Shown here: positions 16,487-25,373 of the stretch, in pieces | How positions within the stretch are numbered: the stretch's first letter is position 1 | How the letters are laid out: each line of letters opens with the position of its first letter | Assembly: GCF_003627755.1 (NCBI RefSeq) | Contig: NZ_CP032695.1 | Location: 186,001-250,000 of the forward strand | Reading direction: 5' to 3' | Length of the DNA: 64,000 bases | DNA from: Rhizobium jaguaris | Lineage (GTDB): Bacteria; Pseudomonadota; Alphaproteobacteria; Rhizobiales; Rhizobiaceae | Notes under the pieces: generated by a model | The model's database searches: none | What the model was told of the DNA's origin: nothing | The model's input: the letters and a program-made list of their open reading frames with translations, nothing else | Position numbers and translations under genes: made by a program

Positions 16487-17779
16487 TTACTTCTGGATGG
16501 GCACGTAATCGACCCCGCCGTCGATCCGGGAAGGCCTGCCATCGAGGAAGAGTTCGCCAATGCGTGGCGCGGAGCGGGCAACGACCTTGCCGCGTTTAAT
16601 GACGGCCAAGCGATTGGGCTTCAGGCGGAGCGCCTCAAGCGTGTCCACGGCTTGCAGCACCACGAGATCGGCGTTGCAGCCCTTTTCCAGACCGTAGCCC
16701 TCGAGACCGAGCGTCCTGGCGGAATTCACCGTCAGCGCATCGAAGATCTTCTTCTTGTCTTCGATGCCGGCCATCTGGGCGACATGGATCGCCATATGGC
16801 CAACTTCGAGCATGTCGCCTGACCCCATCGAATACCAGGGATCCATCACGCAATCATGGCCGAAGGAGACGTTTAGCCCCGCATCCATCAGTTCACGCAC
16901 TCGCGTCATGCCGCGACGTTTCGGATAAGTATCGTGCCGGCCCTGCAGCATGATGTTGATCAGCGGATTGGGAATGACGTTGATCTTTGCTTCCGCCATC
17001 AGGGGGATGAGCTTGGAGACGTAGTAATTATCCATCGAATGCATCGAGGTCAGGTGCGAGCCGGCAACGCGGCCCTGCAGTCCAAAGCGGATGGTCTCGG
17101 CAGCCAGAGTTTCCACGTGTCGCGACATCGGGTCGTCGGTCTCGTCGCAATGCATATCGACTGGCAGACCGCGATCGGCTGCGATCCTGCAAAGCGCTTC
17201 GACTGAAGCCCTGCCTTCATCCATGGTGCGCTCGAAATGCGGGATGCCGCCGACGATATCGACGCCCATGTCCAGGGCGCGTGTGAGCGAGGTCACCCCG
17301 TCCTTGGCGCGATAATAGCCGTCCTGAGGGAAGGCGACGAGTTGCAGGTCGATGTAGGGCTTGACCTTCTCCTTCACCTCAAGGAGTGCCTCGACCGTCA
17401 CCAGCTTGGGATCGGAGGTATCGACATGGCTGCGGATGAAAAGCAGCCCTTGCGTCACGGCAAGATCGCAATAACGCAACGCGCGTTCAACGACTTCCTC
17501 CTTCGTCACGATTGGGCGCAGTTCTCCCCAAAGTGCGATACCTTCCAGAAGGGTGCCGGAAACATTCATACGCGGCAGGCCGAGCGACAGCGTCGCGTCC
17601 ATATGGAAATGCGGATCGATGAAAGGCGGGCTTGCAAGCCGGTTGGTCGCATCGATCTGTTCTTTTGCTTCGGCCGCAATCGAAGCCTCCACGGTAACGA
17701 TCTTGCCATCCTTGATCGCGATATCGATGCCCTTGCGGCCATCAGGCAGATTGGCGTTACGAACGATTAGGTCGAACAT
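16487..17779 (-). CDS. codA: Cytosine deaminase-type amidohydrolase (CodA family)
   Basis: A 430-residue metal-dependent deaminase, the same size as E. coli CodA (427). The metal ligands and catalytic residues align: PHFH (His57, His59), HCDE (His210, Glu213), SHLTSMH (His242) and FGHD (Asp309). The stretch LQGRHDTYPKRRGMTRV is almost diagnostic for CodA. One difference is Cys310 directly after the catalytic Asp; E. coli has Asp314 there, a position known from mutagenesis to affect pyrimidine selectivity. It may therefore prefer another pyrimidine or a related ring. The start at 17779 has GAGGAG. It is the last gene of the BMP-type importer operon, which would supply its substrate. Confidence 0.88.
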   Translation of the reverse strand: MFDLIVRNANLPDGRKGIDIAIKDGKIVTVEASIAAEAKEQIDATNRLASPPFIDPHFHMDATLSLGLPRMNVSGTLLEGIALWGELRPIVTKEEVVERALRYCDLAVTQGLLFIRSHVDTSDPKLVTVEALLEVKEKVKPYIDLQLVAFPQDGYYRAKDGVTSLTRALDMGVDIVGGIPHFERTMDEGRASVEALCRIAADRGLPVDMHCDETDDPMSRHVETLAAETIRFGLQGRVAGSHLTSMHSMDNYYVSKLIPLMAEAKINVIPNPLINIMLQGRHDTYPKRRGMTRVRELMDAGLNVSFGHDCVMDPWYSMGSGDMLEVGHMAIHVAQMAGIEDKKKIFDALTVNSARTLGLEGYGLEKGCNADLVVLQAVDTLEALRLKPNRLAVIKRGKVVARSAPRIGELFLDGRPSRIDGGVDYVPIQK

Positions 17780-17793
17780 GAAAACTCCTCGGA

Positions 17794-18735
17794 CTATCTT
17801 TCGCCGCGACGATAGGGTTGCATGAGCGCCTGTGGCACGCGGGCCCGCCTGCTCATGACGGCGAGCGCAACGATGGACAGGATGTAGGGCGTCATCAGAA
17901 AAATCTGGTAGGGCACGCCCTGCACGGCCGTTTGCAGGCGTAGCTGGAAGGCATCGAAAAAGGCAAAGAGCAGCGCTCCGAACAGCGCTCGGCCCGGCCG
18001 CCAGGACGCAAAGACGACTAGCGCGATGCAGATCCAGCCTCGGCCCTGCACCATCGTCGGAAAGAAACTGTTGAAGGCTGAAAGTGTCAGGAAGGCGCCG
18101 CCCATGCCCATCAGCGCGCTGCCGGCAATCACAGCGCCATAACGAACCCTCATCGGATTGAGGCCCTGGGCCTCGGCGGCATGCGGATTTTCGCCGGTCA
18201 TGCGGATCGCAAGCCCAACCGGTGTGCGGAAGAGGATATAGGCCATGACGAGTGCCACCAGGATTGCCAGATAGGTTGGCGCCGTCTGTGTGAGCACGGC
18301 GGGACCGAGGAAGGGCAGGGTCGAAAGCCCCGGAATGGCGATCGGCTGGAAGGGCGCAATCGTCGGCGGCGTTCCCGCGACAGGAACGATCAGACGGAAG
18401 ACATAATAGCTGAAGCTGGATGCAAAAAGCGTCACACCCAGGCCTGAGACATGCTGTGACAATCCGAGCGTTACCGTCAATGCCGAATGCAGGAGGCCAA
18501 AGATGCCGCCGGCAAGTGCTGCGATCAGAAGTCCCGTCCAGAGATCGGCGCCGTGATACACCGACAGCCAGCCGATCATCGCGCCGAACGTCATGATACC
18601 TTCGATGCCGAGATTGAGGACGCCGGCCCGCTCGCACAGAAGCGCCCCGAGCGTGCCGAAGATCAGCGGCGTGGCAATCCGCAGCACGGCAGCCCAAAGC
18701 CCGGCAGATGCGATGATGTCGATCAGCGTGCTCAT
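17794..18735 (-). CDS. BMP-type nucleoside/nucleobase ABC importer, permease 2
   Basis: A 313-residue permease of the branched-chain/BMP family (NupQ/YufQ-like). Its key motif, FGTLGALLCERAGVLNLGIEG, spans the start of the membrane domain (only part is quoted in other entries), and several further hydrophobic spans follow. The start overlaps the stop of permease 1 (ATGA). Together with permease 1, the double ATPase and the BMP lipoprotein-type receptor it makes a complete importer of nucleosides or free bases. Confidence 0.88.
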   Translation of the reverse strand: MSTLIDIIASAGLWAAVLRIATPLIFGTLGALLCERAGVLNLGIEGIMTFGAMIGWLSVYHGADLWTGLLIAALAGGIFGLLHSALTVTLGLSQHVSGLGVTLFASSFSYYVFRLIVPVAGTPPTIAPFQPIAIPGLSTLPFLGPAVLTQTAPTYLAILVALVMAYILFRTPVGLAIRMTGENPHAAEAQGLNPMRVRYGAVIAGSALMGMGGAFLTLSAFNSFFPTMVQGRGWICIALVVFASWRPGRALFGALLFAFFDAFQLRLQTAVQGVPYQIFLMTPYILSIVALAVMSRRARVPQALMQPYRRGER

Positions 18736-19781
18736 CGGCGGACCCTGTATTGCGTGAAGAACAGCGCGATCAGCATGGTCAGCAGTGACAGGGCGACCGT
18801 GACGTCAGCGATATAGGTGGGAATACCAAGGCCGCGGCTCATGCCGTCGGCGCCGACGAACATCGTTGCGGTGAAGATCGCCGCCAGCACCACACCGAGG
18901 GGATTGAGGTTGGCAAGCATGGCGACGACAATACCGGCATAGCCGAAGCCCGGCGACAGATCCGTCGTAACATAACCCTTGACCCCCATTACCTCGATTG
19001 CGCCGGCAAGGCCTGCAAGCCCCCCTGAAAGACAGGCGACTTTTACGAGCGTCGTTCCGAGCCGGACGCCGGCAAAGACGGCACCGGAAGGGCTGAGCCC
19101 GGCTGCCCGCGATTGCATGCCGAAGACCGTGCGCGACTGGATGAAATAGACGATGGCGGCAAGTGCTATAGCAATCGCAAAGCCGATATGAAGGCGCGAT
19201 CGGGCGATCAGCTTCGGCAGCATGGCATGATCGACAACGCCTTGAGATTGCGGCCAACCGAACGCCATCGGATCCTTCAGCACGCCGTCGATCAACATGG
19301 AGACGAAGAGAACGGCGATGAAATTGAGGATAAGGCTGGTGACGACTTCGTCGACGGAGAAGCGCAGCCGCAGCCAGAGCGGAACAAGGATCAGTATCAT
19401 TCCGGCGATGGCGCCGATGATCAGCAGCAGCGGGATCAGCATCAGGGCAGGCAGGCCGGCGAGCATTTTCGAGCCGAAAGCTGCCACTGCGATCGCACCG
19501 AAATAAAATTGTCCCTCGGCGCCGATATTCCAGAGGCGGGCGCGAAAGGCGACCGCCGCTGCCAATCCCGTCAGGATCAGCGGCGTTGCCCGGGTCAGCG
19601 TTTCTGTGGCAGACAGTCGCGAGCCAAAGGCGCCCAGCAAGATGCGCCGATAGGCTTCGAGAACCGGCGCGCCAGCAATGGCGATCAGGATACCTGCCAG
19701 CACCAAGGCTGCCACGATCGCAAGAAGGGGGGCAAGGATCATCAGGTAGAGTGGCCGGTGTTCGCGCCGTTCAAATCGCAT
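18732..19781 (-). CDS. BMP-type nucleoside/nucleobase ABC importer, permease 1
   Basis: A 349-residue permease (NupP/YufP-like) with a membrane span near residues 14-40, the motif RARLWNIGAEGQFYFGAIA and about eight hydrophobic segments. It starts inside the end of the ATPase gene (11-base overlap) and ends in an ATGA overlap with permease 2, so all are co-translated. The pairing of two unlike permeases of this family is the standard arrangement for nucleoside importers. Confidence 0.88.
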   Translation of the reverse strand: MRFERREHRPLYLMILAPLLAIVAALVLAGILIAIAGAPVLEAYRRILLGAFGSRLSATETLTRATPLILTGLAAAVAFRARLWNIGAEGQFYFGAIAVAAFGSKMLAGLPALMLIPLLLIIGAIAGMILILVPLWLRLRFSVDEVVTSLILNFIAVLFVSMLIDGVLKDPMAFGWPQSQGVVDHAMLPKLIARSRLHIGFAIAIALAAIVYFIQSRTVFGMQSRAAGLSPSGAVFAGVRLGTTLVKVACLSGGLAGLAGAIEVMGVKGYVTTDLSPGFGYAGIVVAMLANLNPLGVVLAAIFTATMFVGADGMSRGLGIPTYIADVTVALSLLTMLIALFFTQYRVRR

Positions 19782-21297
19782 CTTCGGTCCCGCTCTCGTC
19801 TTTCCACTCCCCGGCCATCATAAGCCCAAGCAGGCGTGCGTCTGCCTGAGCCGCATCGACTGGCGCAGAAAGGCGACCGCCGACGATCGCCTGGATGCGA
19901 TCGGCCAGGGCGATGACTTCATCCAGGTCCTCCGAGATTAACAGTACGGCGCTCCCTTGACGGCGTGCTTCCAGGATGCGTCCGTGAACGGCGGCAACAG
20001 CCCCTTCGTCCAACCCTCGCGCAGGCTGGGCGGCGACAAGAATGTGCGGGCGTTCATAAAGATTGCGGCCGAGGATCAGCTTCTGCATGTTACCGCCGGA
20101 CAGCAGCCGGGTGCGGCTGGTGGGATTTCCACCGCGCACATCGAAGGTGTCGATGATCCTCTGCGCGAAGGCCATGCCGGCCCTGCGGTCGACCAAGCCG
20201 TGTTTTGAGTAGGATGACAAGCGTTCAAGCACGGCATTTTCCCAGATCGCCATCTCGCCGATAGCGCCATCGCGGTTGCGGTCCTCGGGAATGCGCCCGA
20301 TGCCGGCGCCGATGATGGCGGCAACGTCCAGATCGCCTATGGCCTCGCCAAACAGCAGCAACTCGCCCGACGAGCGGGGCAGGGTGCCGGATAGGATTTG
20401 ACCCAATGCTGCCTGGCCGTTGCCCGATACGCCGATAATGCCAAGAACTTCGCCGGCGCGCAGATGGAAGCTCACTCTTTTCAGTCGCTCGACACCGCCG
20501 ATCTTCACCGTGATATCGCGTGCCTCCAGCGCAATCTCACCCGGTATGCTCGCCTCGCGGGTAGGTCGCGTCACACGATGACCGACCATGAGCTCCGCAA
20601 GCTCGGCCTTGCTGGTCTGCGATGCGTGCCGCTCGGCTGCAACTTTACCGCCGCGCAGCACGACAATACGGTCGGCGGTTGCCATGACCTCATCGAGCTT
20701 GTGGGAGATGAAGATTAATGACAGGCCCTGTGCGGCCATCTGTTTCAGCGTCGAGAACAGCCTTTCCGCTTCGATCTGCGTGAGCACGGCAGTCGGTTCG
20801 TCGAGGATCAGGATGCGTGCATCGTTGTAGAGTGCCTTGAGGATTTCCACGCGCTGCTGCTCGCCGACCGAAAGGTCGCCGAGGCGTGCGTCGGGATCTA
20901 CCTTAAGGCCGAAACGCTCGGCGATCGCCAAAAGCTCTTTGCGCGCGGCATTCGTCTGCGACCGCAGCGACCAGAGCTTCTCGGTGCCGGTCACTACGTT
21001 TTCAAGCACGGTCAAATTGGGAGCGAGGGAAAAATGCTGGTGCACCATGCCGACGCCGGCGCGGATCGCGGCGCGGGGCTTGCCCTGCGGCAACTCCGCA
21101 TTGTTGACGAATATGCGTCCGGTATCGGGCACATAGTGGCCAAAAAGGATGCTCATCAACGTGGTCTTGCCAGCGCCATTCTCGCCGAGCAAGGCGACAA
21201 TCTCGCCCTTCGCCAAGGTCAGCGAGATATTGTCGTTGGCAACAGTGCTGCCGAACCGCTTGCTGACACCTTCGATTGTGAGGACGGGTGCGTTCAT
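19771..21297 (-). CDS. BMP-type nucleoside/nucleobase ABC importer, double ATPase
   Basis: A 508-residue tandem ATPase (NupO/YufO, RbsA-like). Half one is canonical: GENGAGKTTL, LSVGEQQRVEI, LILDEPTAVLT, FISHKLDE. Half two has the degenerate Walker A GVSGNGQAAL, LSGGNMQKLI and LISEDLDEV with Glu in place of the switch His, as is normal for this family. The start overlaps the amidase stop by four bases. It energises the two permeases downstream. Confidence 0.9.
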   Translation of the reverse strand: MNAPVLTIEGVSKRFGSTVANDNISLTLAKGEIVALLGENGAGKTTLMSILFGHYVPDTGRIFVNNAELPQGKPRAAIRAGVGMVHQHFSLAPNLTVLENVVTGTEKLWSLRSQTNAARKELLAIAERFGLKVDPDARLGDLSVGEQQRVEILKALYNDARILILDEPTAVLTQIEAERLFSTLKQMAAQGLSLIFISHKLDEVMATADRIVVLRGGKVAAERHASQTSKAELAELMVGHRVTRPTREASIPGEIALEARDITVKIGGVERLKRVSFHLRAGEVLGIIGVSGNGQAALGQILSGTLPRSSGELLLFGEAIGDLDVAAIIGAGIGRIPEDRNRDGAIGEMAIWENAVLERLSSYSKHGLVDRRAGMAFAQRIIDTFDVRGGNPTSRTRLLSGGNMQKLILGRNLYERPHILVAAQPARGLDEGAVAAVHGRILEARRQGSAVLLISEDLDEVIALADRIQAIVGGRLSAPVDAAQADARLLGLMMAGEWKDESGTEDAI

Positions 21298-22718
21298 GCG
21301 GCAAGCCCCGCGATCGGGTAGCGGTGCTGCCAGCGGCCATCCGCTTCGAGATTTGCCGCAAGAGACAGCAAGAGCGCCTCCTTGCCCATTGGCGCCATGA
21401 TCTGAACCGGCAAGGGCAGGTCATCGGTATCGATGCCGAAGGGAAGCGTTATGGCAGGAAAGCCCGAAACATTGGCCAGCGATGCCAAGGGAGCGAAAGC
21501 TGCCATGCGTTCGAGATGCAGATCGGTGTCGGAATGATCCGTCGGAAAGGATCCAATCGGCGGCGGAGCTGTCGCAAGCATGGGCATGATAATGACATCG
21601 ACCCTATCGAAGATCTCCCACAAGGAGCGACTTGCCTGTACCGCACCATTGAGGGAGTTCCAAAGAGTCGTTGCCGACATGGCGCGTCCACGCGTGACGA
21701 AAGCCTGCGTCATCGTTTCGGCTGCCACAATATCCAATTCGAGGTCGTCCACCAAGCCGGCGATATTGACGGAAATAATGTCGCCGAAAGCTTGAGTGCT
21801 GGCTGCTACTGCTTCCCGGAATTGAGCCCAGGCGAGCGCAACGAGCGGATGTCCCTGCCTTTCGAGATGCTGGGCGGCCGCCTCCACGGCTTGCAGCCGG
21901 TCGTTTGCGATCGAGTATCGGTCGCCTGCATCTATCAGCAGACCGATCCGAAGGGGGGCGGCTTGCACGGTGAGTTGTAGGATATCAGCGAATGGTCCCC
22001 TCGTTTTGCCGGAAACGGCGGTGAAAATCCGAGCCGTGTCACGTACGGACCGCGTCACGGCGAGTTCGCTGGCAATGCCGCCGAGGTGATTGCCGAAGGA
22101 GGGGCCGGCAGGTACAGCGCCGCGGGTCGGTTTTAGGCCGACCAGACCACAACAGGCAGCCGGAACGCGGATCGAGCCGCCCGCATCCGTCGCATGCGCG
22201 ATTGCAACGATGCCAGCGGCTACCGCCGCCGCCGCGCCGCCGGAGGAACCGCCCGCGGTGCGGGTTCTATCCAACGGATTGCGACAGATCGGACCTATCG
22301 CCGGCTCGGAAGCGAGTGAAAAGCCGAATTCCGGGCTGGTGCTCAATCCGAATGCGCAAAGGCCCGCATCGCGAAATCGGCTCGCCAGATCGCTGTCTGC
22401 ACCTGTGCCTTCGCGCCTGAACAGACGTGACCCCGCCGTCACCGGCAGCCCTGCAAAAGGGCCGCCAAGATCCTTGGCGACAGTCGGCACGCCGACGAAC
22501 GAACGGGCAGCAAAGCGTTCCGGCAGCTCCGATGCTTCCCGGTCCATGGCTCGCGCGGCTGCAAGTCCCATTTCGGGGTCGAGATAGGCGATGGCGCCGA
22601 TGTCTTCATGCGTGGCGCAAGCGGCAATGGATGCCTGCATGGCATCCATGCAGGCAAGCTTGCCGGATCTAATGGCGCCGGCCAGCTCCGTGGCATCGGC
22701 GAATAATGGCCTGCTCAT
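21294..22718 (-). CDS. Amidase (amidase signature family)
   Basis: A 474-residue amidase with the Ser-cisSer-Lys triad: AKDLGGPF (Lys), GGSSGGAAAAV (cis-Ser) and HATDAGGSIRVP (nucleophile Ser). It hydrolyses an amide or carbamoyl group of a small molecule. It lies between the BMP receptor gene (15-base gap) and the ATPase gene (ATGA overlap), so it probably acts on the imported compound or on the product left after deamination. A perfect 10-bp hairpin sits inside its 5' end (22632-22656). Confidence 0.9.
   Translation of the reverse strand: MSRPLFADATELAGAIRSGKLACMDAMQASIAACATHEDIGAIAYLDPEMGLAAARAMDREASELPERFAARSFVGVPTVAKDLGGPFAGLPVTAGSRLFRREGTGADSDLASRFRDAGLCAFGLSTSPEFGFSLASEPAIGPICRNPLDRTRTAGGSSGGAAAAVAAGIVAIAHATDAGGSIRVPAACCGLVGLKPTRGAVPAGPSFGNHLGGIASELAVTRSVRDTARIFTAVSGKTRGPFADILQLTVQAAPLRIGLLIDAGDRYSIANDRLQAVEAAAQHLERQGHPLVALAWAQFREAVAASTQAFGDIISVNIAGLVDDLELDIVAAETMTQAFVTRGRAMSATTLWNSLNGAVQASRSLWEIFDRVDVIIMPMLATAPPPIGSFPTDHSDTDLHLERMAAFAPLASLANVSGFPAITLPFGIDTDDLPLPVQIMAPMGKEALLLSLAANLEADGRWQHRYPIAGLAA
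22632..22656. repeat. Perfect 10-bp inverted repeat inside the amidase 5' end
   Basis: TGCCTGCATG, a five-base loop and CATGCAGGCA form a perfect hairpin, on the sense strand about codons 21-29 of the amidase. It is a strong secondary structure just downstream of a start codon, in the only gene of the operon that follows the highly expressed receptor gene. It could damp amidase translation or cause polarity, or it could be chance. Confidence 0.45.
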
Positions 22719-22733
22719 GACCGAGCCGATTGA

Positions 22734-23720
22734 TTATTTCGGTTGATCTGAAATCTTCGGCACCTCGAAAGTGCCGGTCTTGATGTCTGCGCGGACCTTC
22801 TCCATAGCGGCTTCCGCTTCCGTCGGCGCAACACCCTTGACATAGACGATGTCGCTGCCGCCCTCCTTCATCAGGCCATAGGCCGTGTAGTTGCGGCCGA
22901 CCGGCTTGCCGGCGGCAACATCGGCGATCGCCGCATTGAGGATGGGACGGAAGTACCACATGGCGTTGGCAAAGACGGTATCGGGGTAGCGGGGCGTATA
23001 ATCGATCAGGGATCCGACCGATCTGATGTGGCGCTCCTTGGCAGCGTCGGCAGTGCCGATGCGCTCGCCGAAGAGAATGTCGGCACCGGCATCGATCTGT
23101 GCGAGGCCCGCCTCGCGCGCCTTCGGTGGATCGAAGAAGGTGCCGATGAAAGAGACCAGATGCTTGCAGTCCGGGTTGACCGCCTTGACGCCTGCGGCGA
23201 AGGCGTTGATCAGCATATTGACTTCGGGAATCGGAATGGCGCCCACCGAGCCGACGACATTCGACTTGGTCATTTTGCCCGCCAACATGCCGGCGAGATA
23301 GGCGCCGTCATAGTTCCAAGTGCCGAAGACGCCGAAATTGCTGCCCGCGGTCTCGGCGCTGGAGCCCAGTACGAAGGCCGTGTCTGGGTAATCGGCAGCA
23401 ACCTGGCGTGCTTCCTTCTCCACCGCATAGGCTTCGCCGATAATCAGCTTGTTACCCTGCTCGGCATATTCGCGCATGGCACGGGGATAGTCCGTGCCCG
23501 AAACGCCTTCAGAAAAGACGTATTCGATGACGCCTTCCTTGGCTGCATCCTGGAGCGCCTTGTGAAGACAGGAATTCCAGGCATTTTCGACCGGTGAGGC
23601 GTGAATGCCGGCGACTTTGAGTGGCGCGGCGGCACGAGCGCTTGGCGCCAGAGCGCTGACGCCGAGCGCAATGCCGGAAGCAATGACGGCACGACGCGAC
23701 AGCATGATTTCATTGGTCAT
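22734..23720 (-). CDS. BMP-family ABC transporter substrate-binding protein
   Basis: A 328-residue periplasmic receptor of the basic membrane protein family, which binds nucleosides or nucleobases. The export signal contains SRRAVIASGIALGVSALAP with a twin arginine and ends near ARAAAPLKV. The mature protein shows KVAGIHASPVENAWN, PDTAFVLGSS, GVFGTWNYDGAYLAGMLAG and VGSVGAIPIPEVN, typical of the family. I chose ATG 23720, with AGGGGA upstream, over the longer frame to 23789, which would run through the promoter. It is the first gene of the six-gene importer operon ending in codA. Confidence 0.9.
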   Translation of the reverse strand: MTNEIMLSRRAVIASGIALGVSALAPSARAAAPLKVAGIHASPVENAWNSCLHKALQDAAKEGVIEYVFSEGVSGTDYPRAMREYAEQGNKLIIGEAYAVEKEARQVAADYPDTAFVLGSSAETAGSNFGVFGTWNYDGAYLAGMLAGKMTKSNVVGSVGAIPIPEVNMLINAFAAGVKAVNPDCKHLVSFIGTFFDPPKAREAGLAQIDAGADILFGERIGTADAAKERHIRSVGSLIDYTPRYPDTVFANAMWYFRPILNAAIADVAAGKPVGRNYTAYGLMKEGGSDIVYVKGVAPTEAEAAMEKVRADIKTGTFEVPKISDQPK

Positions 23721-23756
23721 TTTTGGTTCCCCTGCTTTTTGATCATTTGGTAAAAA

Positions 23757-23785
23757 ATCATAGGGGGAGGCTAAAAAAGTGTCAA
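23757..23785 (-). promoter_or_regulatory. Sigma70-like promoter of the BMP importer operon
   Basis: On the minus strand TTGACA (23785-23780) and TATGAT (23762-23757) are separated by 17 bases, close to the consensus. The predicted start near 23750 leaves about 30 bases of leader before the ATG at 23720, including AGGGGA. Confidence 0.75.
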
Positions 23786-24086
23786 GCAATTGGCATGCTC
23801 AAATAATATGCTGTCATAAATGTAAATGCGAGAGTGTGCCCATTTCAGTAGGCTCGGCATCAGCTCGATAGAGCTGCCCGTTGCAATCATGGATTTCGGC
23901 ATTGGCCATGCTCCGCGTCATTCGCTTTCATTGCTCGCGGCGGTTCCTCGATGCAATGAGTGATTTTACGGTTGGGGACGGCTAGACCCTGAATTTTCAC
24001 CCAGGCGATCGCGACTGCCACAGCGGGAAGACTGGCCGCATCCGACATGGACTGTTTCGGGCGGACGGTTGCGACTGCTCAGTGCC
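23786..24086. other. Intergenic region upstream of the importer promoter
   Basis: About 300 bases between the importer promoter and the end of the next minus-strand gene. The part next to the promoter is AT-rich (ATAATATGCTGTCATAAATG) and could hold an operator. The remainder shows no credible gene and no terminator with a T-run. Confidence 0.4.
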
Positions 24087-25373
24087 TCAGCGCGCTCTGT
24101 GAAGCCTGGGCCGGCCATTGTCGAAGCTTTTGCGTCCATTTTTCCAGCCTGCGATCACACGAGCAATCTCGCGTACGGCAGCGCGTGGCCCTGAGCTGTC
24201 GAGAAGCACGATGGTCGCCTCACAGCCCGGCTGCAGGCGTTCCACGGCGCCTAGTTGGCGCGCCGCCGTTTCGCTCACCATGTTGAAGACCAAGGCGATA
24301 TCCTCGTCTCGTGCGAGCTGGGAGACATTGGCGTAGAGATTGGCCATGCGCATCAGCGAGGCATCGCCATAGGGTGTGAAGGGATTGAGCACATTGTTGG
24401 TCGCAATGGAGGTCACGACACCACGGGTTGCGAGGAGATGGGCCGGCGCGACGCCGCGCGGCACCAGCCGGTCATGCCCCCGACCCGCAAGAAACAGATC
24501 GGTGGCCGGAAGCACCGAAAGTGCGATGCCCGCTTTGGCGAGCTCGTCGGCAATGCATAGGACCTGCGCCTGCGGCATGGCCGAAAGATTGGTGGCGTGG
24601 CCGATCGCCACGCGCCCTTGCCAGCCGTGGCGCAGCGTCGTGGCGATCACGGCCGGCAGGTCGGTGCGATCGGGGTCGAGGCTGAAATCGAGATGGAAGT
24701 CGACCGGCACACCGTGCTTCACCGCGAGCGCAAAGATCATGTCCACATGCCTGGCTGGGTCGGGATCCGTATAGGGACAGCCGCCGATCAGATCCGCGCC
24801 GCTTGAAAGTGCGATATCCAGCATGTCGAATGTCTCGGGCTCGTTCGTCAGCCCGTCCTGAGCGAAGGCGCAGATTTCGATGTCGACGGCGAAGGCATAG
24901 TCCGCCTTGATACGCTTGATGACCTCAAAGGAGCGCAAACCGGCGCGAGGATCGACCTCGACGAAGGTCCGCATCCGCACCGTTCCGTGCAAGATCGCCT
25001 TCTCCACGACGCGCGCGGCCCGGGCATAGACGTCGTCTGCCTCGAAGCTGGCCTTGGCTCTGGCTGTCTCCTGAACGGCTTCAGCGAGCGTGCCTTCGCA
25101 AATCGCGCATCGGTCGAGAATGCAGGCTTTGTCTAGATGGATGTGTGTGTCCACGAAGCCGCCAAAGGCGAAGGCGCCCTGGCCATCGACATTCTCGATC
25201 GCCTCACAGCGGAAGCCGCGCTCGATGGCTGCGATCCAGCCGTCGCGGATTGCGACATCGACGAAAACGCCATCTTCCTCGATGCGGACGTTGCGGAGAA
25301 CGAGATCGAACAGGTTGTCGGTAACCCTGGCTTCACGGGGCTGCTCGTCGGCCTTTCTGGTGGGACGAAGCAT
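24087..25373 (-). CDS. CodA-like amidohydrolase with altered catalytic Asp
   Basis: A 428-residue member of the cytosine deaminase-like amidohydrolases. THIHLDK (His77, His79), FHLDF (His227) and IGHATNL (His259) match metal and substrate-binding positions. The HCDE Glu is replaced (FHLDF), and the invariant metal-binding Asp of the GHDD motif is Asn326 (SIATNNVLNPF). A soil-bacterial subgroup with TNNVLNPFTP exists, so the gene is probably functional with unusual chemistry. The start at 25373 overlaps the upstream stop (TGATG), so it forms an operon with the preceding CodA-like gene. Confidence 0.82.
   Translation of the reverse strand: MLRPTRKADEQPREARVTDNLFDLVLRNVRIEEDGVFVDVAIRDGWIAAIERGFRCEAIENVDGQGAFAFGGFVDTHIHLDKACILDRCAICEGTLAEAVQETARAKASFEADDVYARAARVVEKAILHGTVRMRTFVEVDPRAGLRSFEVIKRIKADYAFAVDIEICAFAQDGLTNEPETFDMLDIALSSGADLIGGCPYTDPDPARHVDMIFALAVKHGVPVDFHLDFSLDPDRTDLPAVIATTLRHGWQGRVAIGHATNLSAMPQAQVLCIADELAKAGIALSVLPATDLFLAGRGHDRLVPRGVAPAHLLATRGVVTSIATNNVLNPFTPYGDASLMRMANLYANVSQLARDEDIALVFNMVSETAARQLGAVERLQPGCEATIVLLDSSGPRAAVREIARVIAGWKNGRKSFDNGRPRLHRAR

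Noticed and set aside
19771..21297. Loss of the switch His and Walker A Lys in the second half of the BMP importer ATPase as an anomaly
   Set aside because: A degenerate second half is the normal state in the RbsA/NupO family, so it is not informative.
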